Assembly (NCBI GenBank): GCA_949318235.1
Contig: OX439130.1
Coordinates: forward strand, 35,417,085 to 35,481,084
DNA from: Ecdyonurus torrentis
Taxonomy: Eukaryota; Arthropoda; Insecta; Ephemeroptera; Heptageniidae
Reading direction: 5' to 3'
DNA length: 64,000 bases
Shown: piece after piece, positions 9,261 to 64,000 of the stretch
Position numbering within the stretch: position 1 is the stretch's first letter
How the letters are laid out: the number at the start of each line of letters is the position of its first letter
Program-made: the position numbers and the translations under genes
Notes under the pieces: generated by a model
Databases searched by the model: none
Told to the model about the DNA's origin: nothing
Seen by the model: the letters and a program-made list of their open reading frames with translations, nothing else

Positions 9261-12200
9261 AATAAATTGTATACTGCAATTATAAAGCTTGTTTAATTAT
9301 TTAATTTTCATATTTAAATATACTAGCGAGAAAACTATATTTTAACTAAATGTTTTCATTTTATTATTTTTAGTTTTGTTTCAATCGCATGTGTTAGAAA
9401 AAATCTGCATTTTACTTTCACTACAGACTGATGAAACAAACAATGGCATCACTATGAGCCCCTGTTTTCTTGCAGGTGAACATCATCTACGTTTACTGTA
9501 CCTATCTTGTTGCATTGCTCAATACAAATTTTACTCAAAAGATGGTACTACACTGTACAGTTTCAGACAAATGAAAGGTAACTGTTTAAATATATTGTTA
9601 TTTTGCTCGCCTCAAATTTTATGTGGAAACAATATTGTTACATCATATTCACGTGTTTTGGTGCATGCTCAGGTGTATGTGTTATCTTTCAGGTGAACTT
9701 CTTTAGCCAGCAAGCCAAACACGCCTCTTGATGCACAAGAATATAATGTAATAATATAGGTATGTAGTTTCCAAATAAAGTTTGAGGGTGCAAAAAAGCA
9801 GCAAGTTTAAATGCTTACCTTTCATTTGTCTGAAACTATAACGTTAAAACTAGAAAAAACCATGCTGTTTTTATTAGCTACATAAGGTCATATTAATGTG
9901 CATAAGTCAATTATGCAAAAGAAAAAATTTGCAAACTTTTTTTGGCGCAGATTTTTGTCTCTTTAGTTTTTAGTTTTTCTTTCGATAGCGGGAAATGGTT
10001 GTCGGCACCATAGCAAAAACAAAGGATTTTCAACAATTTTCAACTTTTCAGCATCATAACAGGAAAACTATTGGGCATCACATAGTGACACTTAACCAAA
10101 ATATAAACTAGTTATCTGATAATAAACTGGCAAAGTGGGCACGATAGATTTTGAGAATAAATGCACTAATTAACGTATTTAAAAAATGTCTTTAATTTAA
10201 GTAAATCTCCCACTTCTTCTAACATTACCAACTGGGGTGAGAGATGAGGTGAAGGGTGGGAGAAATGAGAAGATAAATTACTTAAATGAGCACACATGTG
10301 TGACCGCGCCACGGTCTTGTGTCTTCCGCAGGGTGCCGCTTTGTTTCTTGAAAGGGAAAGTAACTTTGCAGCCCCAATTTTAGAATGCTTGTAAGGTTTA
10401 TTTTATAGTTGTTTTTCTTTTAAAAAGATCCATGTGTCGTTTTTTATGTTAAAATTTTTAGGTGTAAGCAAAACAAGACAAATTACATTCCCAAGATATG
10501 TATTTCCATATTTATATAAGTTATGCTTGTAAGCCCAATTATCCGTGACCAACCTGCGGTAGGGGGTAAAAGTTCACTAAAAGCAAAATTCTTTGTTTCC
10601 CGCTATCACTTAATTGAATGATTTCAAAAAAGTGTTAAAATAATTTTTGGGGCATCTTTCTTTTTTAAAATATAAAATCTGCATCAAAATACAAGTTGAT
10701 TTAGCTTATAAAAACAACATAGTGTTTACCTCCTTTAAGTCAAATATTCTTAAATTTATCTGTTTTAGAAGCTTTAAATTTTGAGATTCCAATCTAAACA
10801 TATTTTTAGTAAGAACCTGCATTCAAAATTAAAGTGTATCAGTACATAATATAGTACCAAGCTGTTTTACATCTGTAAAAAAGTTTGCATAATATACACA
10901 AAAAAGTGTGCTTCTTAAATTAAATCCTATCATACTTCGTAATTTAATATAAATAATTTTATATAGCATAATCATTCACAAAAACCTTCAACCTTTCAAA
11001 AGCTTAATTGATGTATTATGATAGTCTTAGTCAATTTTGTAATAATAATACAGGACTAATCAAAATCTGAACATTGTAGAAAAAGACAAAGAAATATTAA
11101 AAATTGCTTTTATAATTTACCAAGTTGAAATCTCCTAATTTTTTATTTATTAATACCTACTTATACTTAGCTGTTTTATATGAAAACTAAATTAAATAAA
11201 AAATAATAATAATAATAAAGTTGAGGATACAAAGAGGCTTTAAAATTAAAAGAAAAACAAAGCTCATGCCAACAGAACCACTTTTGTATTTTATTACATT
11301 TAAAAGACACATTTACAAGATAAAATTTTAATAATTTTATCCCCTTCTTTTAAAACATTAATAATACACTTTTTTTTTTTTTTTTTTGTATTGTTCCTTT
11401 AGATATAATGGTTTAAATATTTACAATCAGCCGATATGAATGAGATTTTTTTTAAATATATTAGGTATATATTTTTGAAGTTTATGAATATTATTATTAT
11501 AACACCTATAATATTTTATGTGGTTATGAGCACATATTCGGTAGTACAGGATATTTAATAAAAATGCCACGCACTATACAATTAAGCAGTATAATCAAAA
11601 TAATTAGGAGCAGAGATAAGAATGAAATTACAGTATTCTACAAGCTATATTATCAGTTATTATTTCAAGCCTATATAATTATATAATTTATTATTATAAT
11701 ATTTTTATATTCAAATTCAACAATTCTACATCCAATTTTAAGATTTGAAGATTTAAAAATAATAATTGATAATATAGACATATAGATACAGTATTTTATA
11801 TAAAGAATAAAACAACAAAGTATCTACATTGATTTTTACTATAATAACAATATAAACCTGGTAGGGTTAAATAGAGATTATAAAAATCTACATATTTAAA
11901 ACCCTGTATCAGGTCTAATAAGGTGGAGGGAGGTGACTTTCAAGGGTAAATATTATGTTTCTTCTCTTTTTCAAAACTACTTATTTTTTACATCTACAAA
12001 GATATGGCATTTTTTTTTTTTACTTAACATACATTTAGATTATTATTATAAAAGTTTTTTTCAGCAAAATTTAAAAAATATTCTATGCCCTTTTGAATAA
12101 AAATATTTAGAAAATAGTAATATAATTGCAGAAAGATGTGAAATTTTAATAGACACATAGATTTTTGAGTACAGTTATATATATAATATTGTATGCAATT
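9261..12200. other. Intergenic region between SNRNP25 and VGLUT, left part
   Basis: No exon recognised on either strand. It holds a short inverted repeat (arms near 9558-9589 and 9812-9843), weaker inverted matches near 9.95-10.06 and 10.56-10.69 kb (12 bp GATAGCGGGAAA exact), and T tracts. A less AT-rich patch at 10.2-10.35 kb has no convincing reading frame. Part of it could be a long VGLUT 3'UTR on the minus strand. Confidence 0.4.
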
Positions 12201-12490
12201 TGTGCATCTAAATGTGCAATACATCAAAGTGTGAATATGTGCATTTAGGTGCATTAAAAAGTGCCATTTTGTGCTTTATACATTTAATATTTTATGTGCA
12301 GTTATATGATGTGCATTAGTGCTTTAGAAGTGCATCAAAATGTGCAATTATTGTGCAGCAAACGTGATTTATATAGTGCAATTATGTGCAACAAACTCTG
12401 TGCAATTATGTGCAACAAACTCGGTGCAATTTGTGCAACAAACTCGGTGCAAGTTGTGCAATTGTGTTTGGTGGTGCTGATTTTTGTGCA
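12200..12490. repeat. GTGCA-rich degenerate minisatellite
   Basis: The block is saturated with GTGCA. In its centre a unit of about 24 bp (GTGCAAT...GTGCAACAAACTC) repeats at 12376, 12400 and 12424. Six copies of GTGCAAT occur on the plus strand. Long frames on both strands are repeat translations and not genes. Confidence 0.8.
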
Positions 12491-15116
12491 TTTTTTTTTT
12501 AAACACTTATTATAACATTTAGAATAAAATTTTAAAATAGTGCAGTTATACATAATATATATAATATTTTTTTCTTAACAACTAAGTACATTATTTTTAT
12601 ATAGAAAGTGGTAAATTTTAGTGTAGTTTTAAATACCACTTAAAGAAGAGTAAGAGAATAAATGAAAATGAGAGAGAAAAAATTCAAGAAAATAATAATA
12701 AAAAGTGCCTTACATTAAAATTATTTTACAACTTTGATAAAAATAAATAAATATCATCAAGTTTATATCCTGATAATTGTTTTATAATATGTTTTTAATC
12801 AAAAGGGCATATATCTATTGTTCATACAGTACACATGTATATGAGAACCAAAAACAAAAAGTTTCGACAGTTATTATTGCTGGCACACTCAGCGACTTTT
12901 CTACTTAAGTACAGAAGTGTAATTATTATTTATTTTTAATTATTGCAACATGGAAATTCTTTGTTATACTGTTACGTCATTATGAATATTTTAGAATCTT
13001 TTTGTTGTATATAGGTATTATTTTTTTTAATTTTCTGTATTTATAGCATTACATATTTTTTAACTTAATTTAATCGACAACTCCTGTACATTTATATATT
13101 TTCTCCTTTTTTTATATATAGTTATCATGCTGCAAAGCTCTTTTAAAATACATTTAATACGTACAGTACAATTACATAATATATACATGAATACATATAT
13201 TTTTTTAATGAAAATTTACAGTATACTATATACCCAGAAAGTATTATTAATATTTTTACTAATTCGTGACACACGTATATTATTTTAAATTTTCTGATAA
13301 TTCATTATTGCTTCATTTAGACATACAATGTAATTATTATATATTTTTTTTGTGTGGCTTAACTACAATTTGGTCTACATATGCATTTTTATTTTGTTTA
13401 CAATAATACATTAATTTGTCTTGTGATATAATGTATTTTAATAATATAAATAATTAATAAAAAAATAATAATAAAACAACAATTATAATCTAGCTTTTAT
13501 ACAACAATACAATGATTAAACAAAAATTATATATTACCTGTTTTACAATGGACACCTTGAAATATGAAGATATCGTAATATTTTTTTTTTTCTTTTGGTA
13601 AATAATTTATCACAGAATAACTCTAGATAGGCCTAACAGGAAAAAAAAAACTCTATAACTTCTAGTTTTTTTTTTATGGTACTATAATAGTTGAAGAAAA
13701 TGGTCACTTAGAGATTATATACTTAAAAATATTAATTTTTTTTTCACTACAAAAAACAAGCACACGTGTTTAATAATTAATGTTTTTGTTAGTTAGTATT
13801 TTCTCGTAATAATGACGAGCGTATTCCTGTCAAAAGTTGGGCGTGGACCACTTTTTCCCAGCAGACAATTTTTCAACCCTTATTGTTGATTTTCTATGTG
13901 GTTCAGAGATGGCGTTAAACCACTTAACTTTCTCCAATTACAACCCTTTTTTTTTCTTTGTTCTTTTGTAATTTTCTCACGTATTCCCTCTAACATTCAT
14001 CATTTTCCTAATTAAGAAATTCCTAACTTTTTTTTTTTACTTTTTTTTTAAACTTTCATTTTCGCTTTCATCGTCTAAACTTTCAAGAACTTTTATATTT
14101 ATTAACGCAGTAACTACTTACTTACATTTAAGAATAACAACATTTTTACCCTACAAATTTGTATTAAGGGATTTAAAATAATAATAAAAGAATTATTCAT
14201 TCACACCTTCTTTTTTCGCGCACTTAATAATTATTCTATCATTTACAAACGCAAATTCTGCTATACTAAAAAAAAAAAAACAATAAAAAAACATATAATA
14301 CAGACTTATTATATAAGGAGTCATATATATTTATTATTTTCAACTCCTATATTATTATATTATATATATTTTTCCTAGCCTAAACCTCAGAGAGGTTATT
14401 TTTATTATTGTCGACACAGCCGAGAGAGTGTTTTTAACAAAACACGTCTCAAAATTGAAATATAAATTCATACAATATGAGTTGCGTAACTTTTTTTTTT
14501 TTTTTTTTTTTTTTTTCCAAAAATGCAACATTTTTTTTTATATATATTTTAAAATTTTTAATATAAAAAAAATTTACACTTATCATATTGTATCATTATT
14601 AAATCCTTATAATTAAATTCAGCAAAATAAAAAATAGTATATTGTTCAAGTATAATCTTATTTTTTTTTCTTTTTTTTTTTACGCTATAAATTTTACATG
14701 AACAATATAAATCAATTAACTATTATATATAATAATTTTATTTTATGTTATTATAATTTATTTATACGTATAATATACTACGATTTATTACATTACACAA
14801 GGTGTCATGCACAATTATTTTGGTTTTCTTCTTCTTCTTATAATAATTTAATAGATAAATCCATTTAACTCGATATATATTTAACAGCTAATAATAGTTT
14901 ATTATTTTCTTATTTTTTTTTAAATATATTTACAACAGCAGATTACATTTATAAGAGTTTTTTTTCTCAACATTTAGAATCGATATTATTATAATAATTA
15001 TACATACGGGTGGAGAATATTATAATATTTATTATTATTATTATTTTGGGGGTATTATTGTTGGGGTTAACAATATTTATGATAAGGGGAATACAAAACC
15101 AAAAAATTCATTTTTA
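12490..15116. other. Extremely AT-rich region, no gene seen
   Basis: It consists of homopolymer T and A runs (for example 14490-14516) and AT-rich low-complexity DNA. It may include VGLUT 3'UTR on the minus strand. No open frame looks like protein. Confidence 0.45.
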
Positions 15117-15165
15117 TCACACGGCAGCTTTGTCCTCGCAAGGTACAAGACCCTGATAGGAGAAC
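15117..15165 (-). other. Candidate alternative terminal exon of VGLUT (unproven)
   Basis: A less AT-rich patch in a very AT-rich region is preceded on the minus strand by a good acceptor (TTAATTCCACAG). One frame reads FSYQGLVPCEDKAAV followed by TGA. This frame needs an upstream exon ending in phase 2. None of the donors I see in VGLUT exons 11 or 12 supplies that phase; a phase-0 join gives a different, less protein-like tail. It may therefore be chance, UTR, or joined through an exon I have missed. Confidence 0.25.
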
Positions 15166-16132
15166 CTGTGGAATTAAATTAAACAAATTCGCGGTATGTA
15201 GCGAATAATTCAAATCATAATAATATATTATTATTTTTACTATTATATTTATATATATATTATATATTTTTTTATTATTGTTTATTATATCTAATAAAAA
15301 TATTTTAGATTAAAAATAATTTGACGCCACTTATTATAAATAGAGTTTATAACATTTAACATATGAGTTACATATTCTTTATGTATTTTTTTAACAATTG
15401 ATATATAACCATAATATAATAAGTTTTTTTTTTTTTTAATAAGCAGTGAATATGTAATGTCTTTATATAAGCGTTCAGTAAATTTTATTAAACAATTTAA
15501 TTTTTGTATGTATAATAACAGATGACGTCAAATTAATTTTGCTATTAATATTTTGTTTGATAAATATTTTCATTATACACACTTAAATAGAGGAGGGGGG
15601 AATGATGTAAACATTTATTTGTAATACTTTTTGAAACAAGGAGCTTTTAGAGAGTGAGCACAGAATCGGGTTTAAGATTTTATTTCTTTGATTATAAAGA
15701 ATTAAGAAATTGAAAATTTTATCAATTTCAAAAGTAACGAATTTTTCAATTTAAAATCTTCATTCAATAAAATGTTCACTCTTCCTTGTAACTTTTTTTT
15801 ATTATTATTTTTTGATATAATTATTATTTAACTACGTTTTAATTTAACATTTTTCGTATATTATATTATTATTGAACCTTATTTGCTTTTTTTTTTTCTT
15901 TTTTATTGTTTGAAGAAATTTATAATTGACAGTACCACACATATAATAATTTAATCATCAATTTTTATTATTGAAATATTTAGAACAGTAACTCTACTTT
16001 TTATTGTTTTATTTTATTATTGTTAACTAAGCACCAGCTTATTTTTTTATTAAATTTTCTCGACAATTTTATTTATTTTTTTGTTATCTAACGTATAATA
16101 TATTATGCTTTTTTTTATAATATTTTATTGTA
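15166..16132. other. Region just downstream of the VGLUT stop codon
   Basis: Probable VGLUT 3'UTR on the minus strand. An AATAAA lies at 16129-16124, only four bases after the stop codon, too close to be the usual signal but possible. A CRE octamer, TGACGTCA, is at 15523. Otherwise AT-rich with T runs. Confidence 0.45.
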
Positions 16133-58935
<42,803 letters not shown>

Positions 58936-59100
58936 GTTGTAATTTCACTTGATGTTCTCAATATCCTTGAATTAAATTTTGTGTTTTTGTGCTCAGCACT
59001 TCTTCGTGTCACAACACGCACAGGTGATGAGAACGGGCCTCGCGCCGGCTTGCTGCTCGGTCACAGGACCTTCTGCCAGCCGCATCCCAGCCTCAGCTAC
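58936..59100 (-). other. VGLUT 5'UTR part of the first coding exon
   Basis: A clear acceptor (TTTGTACGCAG) ends at 59101. The exon then runs 165 nt as untranslated leader to ATG at 58935 and continues into coding sequence. The leader is far less AT-rich than its surroundings, and the ATG context is CAACATGC. Confidence 0.7.
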
Positions 59101-61154
59101 CTGCGTACAAATAACGTAACATACTGAGGACATTTAAAGGTCACACAGAAGTGAATTTGACTTCATGAAACTTTCTGACAGCTATATCCTAAGTTATTAG
59201 CTTATATCTCATCTGCATTATAATGCTTCACCTATTCGAATTAAATCAGAGGGATATGTTAATGGGCCATTTGTATTTAACTGAGGTCATTAACCACTGA
59301 AATATTCATTGAGTTCAACCAAAGCAACCAGCGCAGACATGCAGCACTAAACTAGTGAACTATGAATCCACATCTTAAGTAAAAGATGACAAAGAGCCGC
59401 GCGCTTGCCATATTCACTCCGTAAAATCCGGTATCCGCGCGTTCAATAATATAAGCTTCCTTTATTCACTTTATTCAATCAGACTTGAATTGCTTTCATT
59501 CTGTAACTATAAATCTATTTGAATGTCATGCATAACAAGTTCATTTAAAAAAAAAAACTTCTGCTAACAAAATGGAAAAAAAAAACATCATATGAACAGA
59601 TGTGCGCAAGACCTAAAAACTGTAGGGCTCGGTTAGTTACCTTATTTTAATATTTCTAATTAATTTTATTTAATTAAGCAATATTAAAAAAATAATAATA
59701 AAACAGAAAATATAGAAGTATAAAAGTTTAAAATCATTGCGGCTTGAAGAACTTGAAAATATAAAGGAGGAAAATGAGGAGCTGCGTGTAACAAACAATT
59801 GTTACAATTTTAAGTGCTGTAAAATTTACTATGACGTCACGACATTTTGCAAAGATGTTACCAACATGGCGCCTAAATTTGGCATTGATCTTTTTTGCTA
59901 AATATGTCTGCAAACTAGGCTCATCTACCGAGTAATGATAAATAAATCGGTAAATTAAAACTTTCTTATCATTTTTTTTTTTTCAATTCCCAAAAAAAGC
60001 TAAGGTAGAACAATCATAATTTGGCTTAAATATGGTTTACTTATACCATGAAATTGAAGGTAGTAAAAAATGTATATAATAAGGTTAAGTTAGCGATGAA
60101 AATTGTAAAAAAAAGTAGCAAATATATATTATATGTATATAAACGTTATACCGGTATAACGTTTGTCAAAAAATTATAATAATAATTAAATTAACATAAA
60201 TTATAATTAGTATAATGTAGACGTCCAACTATGTATGTTTAAATATTTAAATCCATTAACAATTCAGTCATTTGAATGTCGCAAAGAGAAACGATGACTT
60301 TACCAACAAAAATTAGGTATACTAAAAAATTTATCGTGTAAGACTTCTGAATGAAAGTTTTATTGAACTTTTTTTCCCTTGGATTTTTTGTCTTTACAGC
60401 TCCACAAATATAGCTTAACTATCAATACTCTTTACAGTACATGCTTCTAACTTGTTTATTTTTTATGCACGTTGACTAAGGTCAGTAAATCAATTAATTG
60501 CTGTAATAAAGACATAAAAAATAAACATTTAAATAACTTTTTAACTTCATCTATATAAAAAACGCTCAGACATGCACATATACTGTATTGTTTCATAAAT
60601 ACAGATCTGCAATTTCATTAATTACAATATTAAGAAGTGTATTTTAACTAAAAATAAATTGTCCCTCTTTTTTCACAAAAAAATACCAATCATACTGTAC
60701 ACACAAAAAATTGACATGTCTTCATTAAGGATTTAAAAAAAAATATTACATATTAATTCAGATACGTAAACAGATATTAACATCAAAAACGCAACGAGAT
60801 TTGGTATTTATATTTTTATAAGCATGGTCTGTAACAACATTCTCTTACAATGAAATTTTGTATACCCTATTTTCTACATTTAGAAATTAAATTCCAGAAC
60901 ATATTTTACGTCCCATAAACTTTTCAAATTCAAAAACCACGTTAGCTTATTTTTCCAACATTTTAAACAATAGTTTATAGAGATTTGAACGCTTGACTCA
61001 TACATTGGTATGCCATATTTTGTTTATAAATTTATTAAACAATTGAAAATGAAGCAAACAAATTTAAATATATCTTTGTTCAAATGTCTATAGTTAATCG
61101 TATAAAATATATTTTAAATTTAATAAAATTAAGATGTTATGATATTTTGCCTAC
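59101..61154. other. VGLUT 5'UTR intron
   Basis: Lies between the promoter-side exon donor and the leader acceptor. It holds a small GC-rich patch (59395-59445), a CRE octamer at 59832-59839 followed by a YY1-like AACATGGCGCC near 59871, and a 24-bp perfect palindrome at 60141-60164. No open frame looks like protein. Confidence 0.55.
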
Positions 61155-61440
61155 CTTACAGATGAAGAAATGTTGTACGACGAGCGGGCGGCAAGTGCGG
61201 CTTGGTGGGCAGGCAGGCGGGCCCGTGCCGAGCAGCGGGTAGAGAGAGAGAGAGAGAAACTTGCAAGCTAGATGAGAACAGAGAGTGCGCCATGGTCCTC
61301 CCACACTTTGGTGGCGCCAGGCTGGCTCCGCGCATTGGTTCCACAACACACTTCCCACTATTGGTTCCAACCAGCACCATGCGCCCTATCACGCAACCAC
61401 CGAGGGTGGAGTTAGCTTATGACGTCATCGCTTATTGACG
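61155..61440 (-). promoter_or_regulatory. VGLUT 5'UTR exon 1 and core promoter block
   Basis: On the minus strand a splice donor (CTGTAAG then GTAGGC) ends an exon at 61155, which fits the leader acceptor at 59101. Upstream lies a GC-rich block unlike anything nearby, with a short CT tract (61239-61256), two CCAAT boxes (reverse ATTGG at 61334-61338 and 61360-61364) and a full CRE, TGACGTCA, at 61420-61427. The start site is inferred to lie between about 61250 and 61400. Open frames here are untranslated leader, not protein. Confidence 0.6.
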
Positions 61441-61749
61441 AGATATCGACGCAAGAAATACAAAAAAATATTATTAATAATTGTAAAAAATAAAAAAGTA
61501 GGCCTCTGATATTATAAAGGATTAGAACAGATATAAATTTTTGTTACTAAATTGATAACTTTTTGTATGAAATATTGATTTCAGCTCTTGTGCTATATAG
61601 AGATTTATAGACTTTTAAGGATTATCAATTACAATAATTGTTTTTAATATTTTCATTACAAAGTTATTTAATTTATATTGTAGCAAATCAGTAATTTTTT
61701 AATGACAGAGACTCAAAATAAGATGATCACATGAATGGTCTAAGACCAA

Positions 61750-61793
<44 letters not shown>

Positions 61794-64000
61794 AAAACAA
61801 TATGCAAGTAATGATTTAAAGAAATCTACTTAAAAAACATTTAAATTTCTTATTAATCAACCTTTTTCCATTAACTGTAAATAATATTTTACTCGGGACA
61901 GTCAGAATTTCTTACAATTTTTTTTTCTTTTTTAGAGAATTATTTATTTTCATAATATAACCATAAGCTGTACATATGTACTCATAATGTAATTCATGAT
62001 TAATATAGTAAGAAACACAAGACTTCGAGATGCAACTTGCTACTAAATCTGATTTATATACAGAAAACAATCATTTACGTGTTCAGAATTTAAAAGTAGG
62101 GAGCTGCTTTTTAATATCTACTATTTTCATTAATTGTTTGTAATTATTTCTTGTTTAATGAAGAAAAAAAATCTTATAAGCACTGGTAATCTGAGTTGTC
62201 GTATTTAAGAGATGTACAAGAAAATCGAAATTCATTTTCATTAAGTGTATAATATAAAAAAAGAAGAAATAAAAGGCGTTAAGTTGGGAGAGTAATAACG
62301 TTGATTACAACTAAAACGTCTCTGATTTCAATTGGAGGAATTTATCTCTAGAGGGTTCAGAAAGAAAAGAGAACGAGATTTTTTGTTTCTTCTTCTTCTT
62401 GTATTGTTCCAACACTTCTTGTTGCCTTGACGACACAAAACAAAGTTTTCATCAACAAACTTACATGATGATTTCTTGTATATAGAGATTCTCTTTCACA
62501 ACTTTTACTTCAATTAATTGTAAAAAGAAAATATTTTAGCTCAATTTTATACACAAAGTAAAATAAGAAAGTTAATTTCTTTACATATTTTCTGTTAATA
62601 ATACAAAAATAATAATTTTTCAATTTTCATATTTTATACAAACAAAAATGCGTAACACATAAATAGAAATTTATATATTTAAAAAATATTAAAATGTTAG
62701 AAAAAATGTATTATTACAATTTATACAAAATAAAAACTTGAAAAATTAGGTAAATGGGAATTGAAATCTAACATATCAAAAAAATAACTCACTTTATTCA
62801 AGTACAGTACGGATGAATTTTATGATCATTTTCTCTGTATCTAAATAAAATGCCGAATTATTTACGGGTAGTTTTTTATAAATTAATAAATTAATTTTTT
62901 TAATTACAAAATAATAATAATTAATCATTTAGAGGTAAAGAAAAGGTATACGCCTACTTAAATGGTCCTTTCTGTGACTTCTTTTGAACATAGATACATA
63001 AAATATGATGAAATCTTATATTATTACATTATATCAGCTTAAAATGTGTTTATCAATGGAATGATACCAACTTCTATATAAATAAACAAGTTAAAACATG
63101 AATTTTATATAAAAAAAAAAGACAAACGCGCAATTCTTTTGCTTGTAAAATGTGAGTGTAGAATGCATGTTATCGCCAAGTTATCTTGATTTATTAATAG
63201 AACTAGTAGGATCACAAGTGGTACAAGCATCGAGGGGGTGTTCTCCATTCTTCTTTTCCTTCTTTCTCTCAGGCCATTCATTCAGGCAAAAGTTGTTCAG
63301 TGACGTCACAGTTCCCTGGCTTCATGCCGGCGACGTCTCGACAAAGCAGTTTTTTTTTCTTTTTAGATGTGGCGCCGAGTTGGCCTGATTTACTTTTTTT
63401 TATACTATATTTTGTTCTGATATACGGTAAAAACCATATGGAAAGAAAAAATTTTGAACCAAAATATTTTGAAAAACAAAAACAACACTAATTGTAAGAG
63501 AAATGTTCTATTTAAAACAAGTTTACAGCTCTTTTTTTAATTGAATTACTTATGTTAAATTAAATTATTTCACCAAATAAATTTTGCTTCAAATACCTGC
63601 ATTATTAATAATACTTTTTTTTCCTAGGAGCATTGTCCTATATAAGAAATAATGAGTTAAGCTGCAATGTTAAAGAAATGTCTATGTTTATGAAACATAC
63701 ATAGTTATTGTTCTATTTTTTTCTTTTAATTATTTATTATTATTAATGAATAATTAACTCGACGTGCTTTGCCTTTTTAAGTATCCTTTTAAGCAATTGC
63801 TTCAATGTTTGAGGCTGCTTATTCAATGTTTGCTTAATAAATCTATATCTTTATTATCATATTATAATATTACTTTTAATTGTTAATATTTAAAAGAAAA
63901 GTTTGAAAATTTACTATTCAAAATTTACTAACTTGATAAAATAATGATGTTTACAAATGGAAAAAAAAAATATTAAGAGACTTAATAATTCAATTAACAA
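61441..64000. other. Upstream flank of VGLUT
   Basis: Contains (CT)n at 61755-61789 and an island at 63.18-63.40 kb with a CRE octamer (63301-63308). The rest is AT-rich. No exon recognised. Distal VGLUT regulatory DNA or further 5' exons are possible but not visible. Confidence 0.45.

Noticed and set aside
61137..61438. Several overlapping open frames of about 78 codons
   Set aside because: GC-rich leader and promoter sequence with few stops. The frames cross the splice donor at 61154 and do not resemble any protein.

Overview
This is a eukaryotic genomic window that is very rich in A and T. It has spliced genes with long introns and many (AT)n, (GA/CT)n and poly(A/T) tracts. The family features of its largest gene and the mix of transposons point to an arthropod. 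A crustacean-like, microsatellite-rich genome fits, but I cannot name a lower taxon from the sequence alone.

Three protein-coding genes can be rebuilt exon by exon, with every splice phase closing. (1) BRCC3/BRCC36, minus strand, 2918-5991, six coding exons, 273 aa: a JAMM-type K63-specific deubiquitinase. (2) SNRNP25, plus strand, 6361-9260, two coding exons, 161 aa: the 25-kDa protein of the U11/U12 minor-spliceosome snRNP. Its start lies about 370 bp from that of BRCC3, so the two share a divergent promoter, which carries a perfect E2F-type site. (3) A vesicular glutamate transporter (VGLUT, SLC17 family), minus strand, coding span 16133-58935, twelve coding exons, 631 aa, with a further 5'UTR exon and promoter-like block at 61.15-61.44 kb. 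Its first coding intron is about 32.7 kb and takes up half the window. A candidate second promoter or first exon near 30.1 kb joins exon 2 in frame.

Mobile elements sit mostly in introns. Two hAT elements have intact 8-bp target duplications (6811-8869 in the SNRNP25 intron; 56171-57732 in VGLUT intron 1). A TTAA-flanked foldback MITE and a second long inverted repeat lie in BRCC3 introns. Two diverged copies of another TTAA-flanked MITE lie in VGLUT intron 1. Two 5'-truncated copies of a Penelope-like element (GIY-YIG endonuclease end) lie head to head in VGLUT intron 7 and form a near-perfect 524-bp-arm palindrome. A hammerhead ribozyme core is visible at 3461-3505.

The rest (1-2.7 kb, 9.3-16.1 kb, most of 26-64 kb) holds no recognisable genes. 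It contains microsatellites, less AT-rich islands often next to GA/CT tracts, ten copies of the palindromic CRE octamer TGACGTCA, and RFX X-box-like motifs. Some of these may regulate VGLUT.
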